Below, piece by piece: positions 1-4,597 of a DNA stretch of 7,178 bases. Source of the stretch: Eubacteriales Family XIII. Incertae Sedis bacterium. GTDB taxonomy: Bacteria; Bacillota_A; Clostridia; Peptostreptococcales; Anaerovoracaceae. The stretch covers positions 1 to 7,178 of the forward strand of contig JAITLA010000252.1 in assembly GCA_031278145.1 (NCBI GenBank). The letters are read 5' to 3'. The notes under the pieces were generated by a model that saw only the letters and a list, made by a program, of their open reading frames with translations, did no database searches and was not told where the DNA came from. The translations under genes were made by a program, and so were the position numbers. Each line of letters begins with the position of its first letter. The stretch's first letter is position 1.

Positions 1-25
1 TGAAAAAGTCGGCATTGGGCGCAGA

Positions 26-139
26 ACACATGGGGACGGTTCATTTGTGTAACACATACAATGTTGGAATTGCGCGATTTACCGGCACGGGCCACAGTGA
101 CAAACCTGCCCAATACACAAAAGAACCGTCCCCGTGTGT
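26..139. repeat. Fold-back inverted repeat, REP/MITE-like
   Basis: Two 25-nt arms, 26-50 and 115-139, are reverse complements with two mismatches, and pairing extends one further base pair inward (51 with 114). The core is GGGGACGGTTC in the left arm and GAACCGTCCCC in the right, followed inward by TTTGTGT and ACACAAA. About 63 nt separate the arms. Further nested complementarity exists: ATTGGGC 14-20 with GCCCAAT 108-114, and TGACAAA 98-104 with TTTGTCA 142-148. No transposase is encoded inside, so if mobile the element is non-autonomous. From memory, very similar words recur in many clostridial genomes close to IS200-like (RAYT-type) transposases; this has not been checked here. The inverted repeat itself is certain, its identity is inferred. 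Confidence 0.75.
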
Positions 140-213
140 ACTTTGTCAGTGACCTCAAAGGCGGGCCGGGGCTTCTCGGCGCATGGAAAATATTGTTAAT
201 AACAGAAGAGCCG

Positions 214-243
214 TTGACAATTCACACAGTTTATATGTATAAT
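214..243 (+). promoter_or_regulatory. Consensus sigma-A promoter for the rpmH operon
   Basis: TTGACA (214-219) and TATAAT (238-243) both match the vegetative consensus exactly, with an 18-bp spacer. Transcription would start near 250, giving a leader of about 150 nt before rpmH. The DNA just upstream (185-204) is AT-rich in an otherwise GC-rich region and could act as an UP element. A perfect match to both boxes suits the high demand for ribosomal protein L34. The start site itself is inferred. Confidence 0.85.
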
Positions 244-249
244 ATAGCG

Positions 250-346
250 GTATGCCTCATACGGGAGCACGCGGGCCGGTTGCGGCGCGGCTCTTGCTTT
301 TCGGTATGCGGCGGAAGTCGCCCGCGTTGAAATTGAGAGGCGGGCG
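250..346 (+). promoter_or_regulatory. Structured rpmH leader with candidate hairpins
   Basis: Several complementary segments lie between the predicted transcription start and the rpmH ribosome binding site. GTATG 250-254 pairs with CATAC 258-262 around a 3-nt loop. GAGC 265-268, CGCG 270-273 and CCG 276-278 pair with CGG 283-285, CGCG 286-289 and GCTC 290-293, forming an 11-bp stem with two small bulges; a broken T-run (TTGCTTTT, 294-301) follows. GGCG 310-313 pairs with CGCC 319-322, but the overlapping CGCCCGC 319-325 also pairs with GCGGGCG 340-346, so these two are mutually exclusive. GTATG occurs again at 304-308 and could compete for CATAC. The complementarities are seen directly; a regulatory role such as attenuation is inferred, and I recognise no known riboswitch or leader family. 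Confidence 0.4.
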
Positions 347-380
347 CAGAACCGATGCGTTGTGACGGATTGTTGAGAAA

Positions 381-388
381 AAGGAGGT
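381..388 (+). promoter_or_regulatory. Strong ribosome binding site of rpmH
   Basis: AAGGAGGT is a full match to the anti-Shine-Dalgarno end of 16S rRNA. Eleven bases separate its GGAGG core from the ATG at 399, slightly longer than optimal. It is by far the best ribosome binding site in the window and fixes the rpmH start. Confidence 0.9.
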
Positions 389-398
389 CCCGGTTATC

Positions 399-533
399 AT
401 GAAAATGACCTATCAGCCGAAGGTGCGGCAGAGAAAAAAGGAGCACGGCTTCAGAAAGCGGATGCACACGAAAAACGGAAGGAACGTATTGAAGAGAAGG
501 CGGGCGAGGGGAAGAAAGAAGCTCACAGCATAA
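399..533 (+). CDS. rpmH: 50S ribosomal protein L34
   Basis: This is the small, very basic protein L34 of the large ribosomal subunit, 44 residues, the usual family length. It begins [20 protein letters not shown], followed by KNGR (25-28), a run of arginines around 33-37 and the ending GRKKLTA. The family hallmarks TYQP, HGFR and TKNGR are all present. Residue 3 is Met where most L34 proteins have Arg, and the segment after TYQP is KVRQRKK rather than the commoner SKRKRKK; both are minor. The ATG follows a perfect ribosome binding site, and the gene is first in the operon behind a consensus promoter. Codon use here is richer in AAA, AAG and AGA than in the downstream genes, as expected for a Lys/Arg-rich protein. 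Identity is certain. Confidence 0.98.
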   Translation: MKMTYQPKVRQRKKEHGFRKRMHTKNGRNVLKRRRARGRKKLTA

Positions 534-560
534 GACCGCGCGCGACCGGTCTTTTTGTTT
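532..560 (+). terminator. Hairpin with T-run between rpmH and rnpA
   Basis: AAGACCG (532-538) and CGGTCTT (547-553) form a perfect 7-bp stem around an 8-nt loop, and the right arm runs into TTTTTGTTT (552-560). This is the layout of an intrinsic terminator. Its left arm begins inside the TAA stop codon of rpmH. Because rnpA starts only 28 nt further on with no promoter of its own in view, it most likely acts as a partial terminator that lowers transcription of rnpA and the rest relative to L34. Confidence 0.7.
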
Positions 561-587
561 CGTGCCGGGCTTCTTCGGACAGAAAAC

Positions 588-929
588 ATGCTGAAACCTG
601 ATGTACTGCGCAACAAGAAGGATTTTTCCGCCCTGTACGGCAAGGGAAAATCCGCGGGCGGACGATACGTGGTCCTGTTTTTCAGGAAGAACCGTTTGGG
701 TTACAACAGAAAGGCCTTTCTCGCCAGCAAGAAGGTGGGCAACAGCGTGCGGCGCAACAGGGCGCGTCGCCTGATGAAGGAAAGTTTTCGCCTGCTGGCG
801 GAACGCTTGCCCGCCGGATACGATTTTTTGTTCATCGCGCGAAAATCGGCTGCGGACGGCGGTGTGAAATGCGGGGATGTCGGCGCTTCGATGCGGGCCT
901 TGCTCCGAAAGAACGGATTCTTGAAATGA
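588..929 (+). CDS. rnpA: Ribonuclease P protein component
   Basis: RnpA is the protein subunit that joins the catalytic RNA of RNase P to remove 5' leaders from precursor tRNAs. The 113-residue product has the usual size. Its RNR signature, [16 protein letters not shown], covers residues 50-65, and the N-terminal part ([17 protein letters not shown]) and the basic central strand are typical. The ATG at 588 is chosen because the protein then begins [13 protein letters not shown], as family members do. A TTG at 555 in the same frame would add 11 residues encoded by the T-run of the preceding hairpin and is unlikely. There is no clear Shine-Dalgarno sequence before 588, which together with the hairpin upstream suggests much lower expression than L34. 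The stop overlaps the yidD start (ATGA). Confidence 0.97.
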   Translation: MLKPDVLRNKKDFSALYGKGKSAGGRYVVLFFRKNRLGYNRKAFLASKKVGNSVRRNRARRLMKESFRLLAERLPAGYDFLFIARKSAADGGVKCGDVGASMRALLRKNGFLK

Positions 930-1135
930 AAACGGTCTTGATTTTTTTTATTAAACTGTATCGAAACTGCGTTTCACCCTTGTTTCCGCCTGTTTGCCGT
1001 TTTTATCCCACCTGTTCCGCGTATTTCATTCAGGCGCTTGAACGATACGGGTTTTTCAAGGGCAGCTTTCTCGGCGTCAAACGACTGCTGAAATGCCACC
1101 CCTTCCATCCGGGCGGCTACGATCCCCTGCGATAG
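926..1135 (+). CDS. yidD: Membrane protein insertion efficiency factor YidD
   Basis: YidD is a small membrane-associated protein thought to assist YidC in inserting proteins into the inner membrane; its exact mechanism is not established. The product is 69 residues. It carries the family core: RNCVSP (13-18), CRFYPTC (24-30), then [23 protein letters not shown] (45-67), with Cys 24, 30 and 57 and His 58 and 61 in the expected places. The hydrophobic N-terminus (VLIFFIKLY) could form an amphipathic membrane anchor. The ATG at 926 overlaps the rnpA stop as ATGA, indicating translational coupling. An in-frame ATG at 869 would add 19 atypical residues read from inside rnpA, so it is rejected. yidC follows after 32 nt. 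Confidence 0.96.
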   Translation: MKTVLIFFIKLYRNCVSPLFPPVCRFYPTCSAYFIQALERYGFFKGSFLGVKRLLKCHPFHPGGYDPLR

Positions 1136-1154
1136 CGCGGGGCTTGCGACGAAG

Positions 1155-1160
1155 AAAGGA
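1155..1160 (+). promoter_or_regulatory. Ribosome binding site that sets the yidC TTG start
   Basis: AAAGGA lies 7 nt before the TTG at 1168. The next in-frame ATG, at 1195, has no purine-rich site before it. This spacing is the main reason for choosing the TTG start. Confidence 0.65.
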
Positions 1161-1167
1161 TATTCCA

Positions 1168-1863
1168 TTGAAATATATCGCCGTACCTCTGGGTATGCTG
1201 TTGAGCGCGATCTACGATTTTCTGGGACATTACGGCTATACCATCATCGTTTTCACGTTGATCGTTCGGATCGTGCTCTTTCCGCTGTACGCGAATCAGG
1301 TGAAGCACGGCGCCAAGATGGCGGAGGTGCAGCCCAAGATGCAGGCCCTGCAGAAGCAGTACGCGAACGACAGGGAAACGCTGAACCTGAAGATGCAGGA
1401 GCTCTACCGGGAGGAGAAGTTCAACCCCCTGATGGGCTGTCTTCCGATGATCATACAGCTGCCCATCATATGGGGGCTTTTTTCCTTGCTCAGGGATCCC
1501 ACGGCCTTTCTGCCCGACGCGGAGATGTGGATCGCGTCGCATGAATCGTTTTTTTGGATTCCGGATTTGAGCCAGCCCGACCAATGGATATTGCCGATCT
1601 TGGCCGGGGTATCCACTTTTTTTTCGTTTACGATGACACAGCAGCAACAGCCGACCGGAGATGCGGGCAATCAGATGGCGCCGATGATGAAGATGATGCG
1701 CTACTTTTTCCCGGTCATGATCGTATGGATGGGCCGGTCCTTCCCTGCCGGGCTTACGGTTTATTGGTTTGTCGGAACCGTTGTGCAGATTGGGCAGACG
1801 CAGATATTGAACGTATGGAAAAAACGCTTGATTGCGAAAAACAAGACGGACAAAAAGAAATAA
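1168..1863 (+). CDS. yidC: Membrane protein insertase YidC/SpoIIIJ (Oxa1 family)
   Basis: YidC inserts and folds membrane proteins, alone or with the Sec translocon. With a TTG start the product is 231 residues and holds the conserved Oxa1-type core. A first membrane segment (about 23-42, TIIVFTLIVRIVLFPLY) contains the key buried Arg at 34. A charged helical cytoplasmic loop follows (about 43-85, with QVKHGAKM and QPKMQALQKQY). Further segments lie at about 86-108 (NPLMGCLPMIIQLPI), 140-157 and 167-203 (FFPVMIVWM through SFPAGLTVYWFVGTVVQIGQ). The tail is basic (KNKTDKKK), as usual for ribosome contact. Like other short clostridial forms it lacks the large periplasmic domain of proteobacterial YidC. 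I see no cleavable lipoprotein signal with a lipobox Cys, unlike Bacillus SpoIIIJ. Neighbours yidD and jag support the call. The start (TTG 1168 or ATG 1195) is the only uncertain point. Confidence 0.95.
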   Translation: MKYIAVPLGMLLSAIYDFLGHYGYTIIVFTLIVRIVLFPLYANQVKHGAKMAEVQPKMQALQKQYANDRETLNLKMQELYREEKFNPLMGCLPMIIQLPIIWGLFSLLRDPTAFLPDAEMWIASHESFFWIPDLSQPDQWILPILAGVSTFFSFTMTQQQQPTGDAGNQMAPMMKMMRYFFPVMIVWMGRSFPAGLTVYWFVGTVVQIGQTQILNVWKKRLIAKNKTDKKK

Positions 1864-1932
1864 GGGAAACTGCCGAAGTTCCCGAACACAGCGGCGCGTG
1901 CGAACGCCGAGCGGAGGAAACAGAGGAACGGA

Positions 1933-3114
1933 ATGAAGAAGAACAACAGAAGACACGTACCGCAGCCGCGGCGAATAGAGCTGGACTATTCGGAAAAATG
2001 GGGGAAGGACGTGGAAGAGGCTACGCGGCTCGCCATTGCGGATCTCAAGATTTCGGAGGACGAAGCCATTGTGACGGTGCTCGAACAGCCGACGAAGGGC
2101 TTTTTGGGCATCGGCGCGAAGCTCGCGAAGGTGCGGGTCGAGAAGGGCGAACAACCGGCGCAGGCGGAGCGGCAGAGCGCGGTCGAACCCGCGCCGGCGG
2201 AGCGGGTGCCGCAAGAGAGCGCGGTTGAGCCGGCGCGGGAGGCGGCGGCCGAGGGGGAAAGCCTCGGCATAGGCAAGGTGCGCGATCTGCGGAAGAACAA
2301 GGCCGCAGGCGAGGCCGGCGCTTCCGGGGGCGCGGGTCGCGGCTCGGCCGGAAGGTCCGAAAGGCCGAGGCGCGACCGGTCCGAAGGGCGCGGCGGCCGT
2401 AGGGAGCGCGGACGCGGCGGGGAGAGAGGCGAAAGGCGCGATTCGCGCGGCGAGGATCGGGAAGACAAGGGCGAAAACAAGGGCGAGAGCCGGAGCGAGA
2501 ACCGGGCTTACTGGATATCGGGCGCGGATAGGCCGAAACGCCCCGCACGGACAAGCCGCGTCACGCTTGGCGGATCCGACGCATCGAATAAAGCCGATAC
2601 GCAATCGCCCGCGGCGGCGAGCGGAGAAAAGCCGTTCCTCAACGAAAAACCCGAGGATCTCAGGCCGGTTTCCGAGGGAAACGCGGCGGCCGACTTCTTC
2701 CGCGCGCTTGTCGAGAGGATGGGCCTCGATATAACGCTCAAGGCCTCCGAGAACGAGGAATGCGTCTATCTCGAGGTGGAAGGGAAGGATTCGAGAACGG
2801 TCATAGGCAAGCGCGGGCAGACGCTGGACGCCATACAGTACCTGACGAATCTGGTCATGAACAAGGAGCTGGACAGGTACGTCCGCGTCATCATCGACGT
2901 GGAGGGCTATCGCTCGCGCAGGGAGAAGACCCTTGAGCATCTCGCCGTGAAGCTTGCGAAGAAGGTGGAGCTGACGGGGCGGGACGTGAAGCTCGAACCG
3001 ATGAACCCCTACGAGCGGAAGGTCATCCACGCGACCCTGCAGTCGAACGGGAAGATTTCCACGAGAAGCGAGGGCGAGGAACCCTATCGGCGCGTGATCA
3101 TCGAGCGAAAATGA
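1933..3114 (+). CDS. jag: RNA-binding protein Jag (KhpB), Jag_N-KH-R3H, with long charged linker
   Basis: Jag/KhpB is an RNA-binding protein encoded next to yidC in Firmicutes and linked to cell elongation and division in some of them. The 393-residue product has three family domains. Jag_N is at about 15-70 (DVEEATRLAIADL, then PTKGFLGIGAKLAKVRV). A KH domain is at about 252-327 with the GxxG-type loop IGKRGQ (301-306). A C-terminal R3H domain is at about 330-393 with Arg 362 and His 366 in NPYERKVIH. Residues 71-245 form a low-complexity linker, Ala/Glu-rich and then Arg/Gly/Glu/Asp-rich (densest at 135-190), far longer than in typical Jag proteins of about 200-260 residues. The ATG at 1933 has AGAGG (1922-1926) six bases upstream. 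A 69-nt gap separates it from yidC, and its TGA overlaps the mnmE start (ATGA). Confidence 0.95.
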   Translation: MKKNNRRHVPQPRRIELDYSEKWGKDVEEATRLAIADLKISEDEAIVTVLEQPTKGFLGIGAKLAKVRVEKGEQPAQAERQSAVEPAPAERVPQESAVEPAREAAAEGESLGIGKVRDLRKNKAAGEAGASGGAGRGSAGRSERPRRDRSEGRGGRRERGRGGERGERRDSRGEDREDKGENKGESRSENRAYWISGADRPKRPARTSRVTLGGSDASNKADTQSPAAASGEKPFLNEKPEDLRPVSEGNAAADFFRALVERMGLDITLKASENEECVYLEVEGKDSRTVIGKRGQTLDAIQYLTNLVMNKELDRYVRVIIDVEGYRSRREKTLEHLAVKLAKKVELTGRDVKLEPMNPYERKVIHATLQSNGKISTRSEGEEPYRRVIIERK

Positions 3115-4586
3115 ATGACACCGTCGCCGCGATTGCAACGCCTCCCGGCGCGGGGGGCATCGGCATAATCCGGATCAGCGGCGCGGAGAGCCGCGCCGTC
3201 CTCGAGAAGCTGTTCAGGCCGGGGCGAGCGTCCGCGGGGATCGGCGCCGAGGCGGATGGCTTCCCAGACCGACGCATGCGCTACGGCCGGATTGTCGATC
3301 CGGAGAGCGGACGCGCGGTCGATGAGGTTTTGGCCGTGTTCATGGCCGCGCCGCGCAGCTATACGGGTGAGGATGTCGCGGAGATACATTGTCACGGGAG
3401 CGCGGCGGCCCTGCGGAGGGTGCTGGCTCTCACGCTGCGCGCGGGCGCGCGGCTCGCGGAGGCGGGCGAGTTCACGAAGCGGGCCTTTCTGAACGGACGC
3501 CTCGATCTGGCGCAGGCCGAGGCGGTCATAGATTTGGTACGGGCAAAAGCGGATACGACATTGGACGCGGCCATCCGACAGTTGGATGGCTCGCTTTCTC
3601 GCGCGGTGAAAAACCTGCGCGACCGCATGACGGATTTGCTGGTCCGCGTGGCGGTGGATCTCGATTATCCCGAGGAGGATATCGGGGAATTCTCGTCGCG
3701 CGATCTGGAAGAAGGCTTATCTCTGATAGGCGATGCGCTTGAGAAGTTGAGCGCTTCCGCCGATACGGGCCGCATCGTGCGCGAGGGGCTGCGCGTTGTC
3801 ATGGCGGGGAAGCCCAACGTCGGCAAGTCCTCCCTGCTGAACGCTCTGCTCCGGGAATCGCGGGCCATCGTTACGGATATCCCGGGCACGACGCGGGATC
3901 GGATCGAGGAGGGCCTGAGCATACGCGGTATTCCCGTCAGGCTCGTCGATACGGCCGGGATCCGCGAGGTCGGGGATCCCGTGGAACTGCTCGGCGTCGC
4001 CGGCAGCCGGGAGGCCGTTGCGCAAAGCGATCTCGTCCTGCTCGTCTTGGACGCGAGCGCGCCGCTCGAGGAGGCGGATCGGCTCGTTTTTCAGTGTATC
4101 GCAGATAGGCGATATATTGTGATTTTGAACAAGTGCGATTTGCCCGCGCGCATGGACGCGGCTTCCGCGCGGGCCTTGGCCGCGGCTTTCGCCGGCGATG
4201 CCGAGGGTGCGGCGAGGGCGGGTGCCGGTGGAGCGGATGGAACGGGTGCCGGTGGGATGGAAGCGCCGGTCGCGATCCTCCGGATTTCCGCGAAGGAAGG
4301 AACGGGGCTGTCCGCGCTCGAGGACGCGATAGAGGGTTTTGTCCTCGGCGGACGGACCTTGTCCGGCGCGGACGCGCTCGTTACGAGCGTCCGCCACGCG
4401 GATTTGCTGGAGAGGGCCTTGTCGGAGATACGCGAGGGGCTTGCGGCCGCGGCGCGCGGGGAGGCAATCGACCTTGCGGAGATCCCCGTCCGGCGCGCGT
4501 GGGAGCTGCTCGGGGAGATAACGGGAGAAACGGCGGGCGTCGATATCGTGGACGAGGTGTTTGCGCGCTTTTGCCTCGGCAAGTGA
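3111..4586 (+). CDS. mnmE: tRNA modification GTPase MnmE (TrmE/ThdF)
   Basis: MnmE works with MnmG to install the aminomethyl-type group on carbon 5 of the wobble uridine of certain tRNAs, using GTP and a methylene-tetrahydrofolate carbon. The 491-residue product has the N-terminal folate-binding domain (about 1-120, TVAAIATPPGAGGIGIIRISG through YTGEDVAEIHCHG), then a helical domain with the G domain inserted. GTPase motifs are GKPNVGKSS (233-241), IPGTTRD (257-263), DTAG (280-283) with catalytic Glu 286, NKCD (340-343) and SAK (393-395). It ends FCLGK with the conserved Cys 488. It is about 30 residues longer than usual because of an Ala/Gly-rich insert at about 361-385, between NKCD and SAK. 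The ATG overlaps the jag stop; no good Shine-Dalgarno is visible, so translational coupling is likely. Confidence 0.98.
   Translation: MNDTVAAIATPPGAGGIGIIRISGAESRAVLEKLFRPGRASAGIGAEADGFPDRRMRYGRIVDPESGRAVDEVLAVFMAAPRSYTGEDVAEIHCHGSAAALRRVLALTLRAGARLAEAGEFTKRAFLNGRLDLAQAEAVIDLVRAKADTTLDAAIRQLDGSLSRAVKNLRDRMTDLLVRVAVDLDYPEEDIGEFSSRDLEEGLSLIGDALEKLSASADTGRIVREGLRVVMAGKPNVGKSSLLNALLRESRAIVTDIPGTTRDRIEEGLSIRGIPVRLVDTAGIREVGDPVELLGVAGSREAVAQSDLVLLVLDASAPLEEADRLVFQCIADRRYIVILNKCDLPARMDAASARALAAAFAGDAEGAARAGAGGADGTGAGGMEAPVAILRISAKEGTGLSALEDAIEGFVLGGRTLSGADALVTSVRHADLLERALSEIREGLAAAARGEAIDLAEIPVRRAWELLGEITGETAGVDIVDEVFARFCLGK
4219..4262 (+). repeat. Short imperfect tandem duplication inside mnmE
   Basis: CGGGTGCCGGTGG occurs at 4219-4231 and again at 4243-4255, 24 bp apart, each followed by a related word ending GATGGAA. 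The 24-bp offset keeps the reading frame and yields the repeated residues GAGG-A-DGT / GAGG-M-E in the insert of the MnmE GTPase domain. Slipped-strand duplication is the simplest origin. Confidence 0.7.
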
Positions 4587-4597
4587 CGGGGGTGCTT

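Larger units (their letters stand above)
1..398. other. Intergenic and leader region upstream of rpmH
   Basis: No convincing gene lies here. The open frames that cross it have no ribosome binding site and run through the inverted repeat and the promoter. In order, the region holds a fold-back repeat (26-139), an AT-rich stretch with the small palindrome TGTTA-A-TAACA (194-204), a consensus promoter (214-243) and a GC-rich transcribed leader (about 250-398). In many Firmicutes this side of rpmH faces a divergent dnaA and origin sequences. I looked for TTATCCACA-type DnaA boxes on both strands and found only poor matches, so origin function is not supported by these bases. The first codon-sized word of the window is TGA, but nothing tells whether it ends an upstream gene. 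Confidence 0.7.

Noticed and set aside
194..204. Palindrome TGTTA-A-TAACA upstream of the promoter as an operator
   Set aside because: It is short and matches no operator that I can name with confidence. It may just reflect the AT-rich sequence upstream of the -35 box.
61..330. 89-codon + strand frame upstream of rpmH
   Set aside because: It starts inside the fold-back repeat, crosses the promoter, has no ribosome binding site and no recognisable similarity.
1..398. CRISPR array, tRNA or rRNA genes
   Set aside because: No regularly spaced direct repeats, cloverleaf-forming sequence or rRNA-like conserved words are visible here or elsewhere in the window.
1864..1932. Possible terminator in the yidC-jag gap
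   Set aside because: Only short stems occur (GGGAA/TTCCC and CGGCG/CGCCG) and no T-run follows, so read-through into jag is more likely.
1554..2228. 224-codon + strand frame bridging yidC, the gap and jag
   Set aside because: It is out of frame with both genes. Its second half is the Arg/Gly-rich misreading of the jag linker, and no motif is present.
1117..3138. 673-codon open frame on the minus strand across yidC and jag
   Set aside because: It lies wholly antisense to two well-supported genes and its product is a compositionally odd mix rich in Arg, Leu and Pro with no recognisable domain. Long antisense frames are expected opposite GC-rich genes.
4133..4597. 155-codon in-frame extension upstream of the mnmG start
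   Set aside because: The extension overlaps mnmE, is Arg/Gly-rich and unlike any MnmG N-terminus. The ATG at 4598 has a ribosome binding site and gives the standard length.
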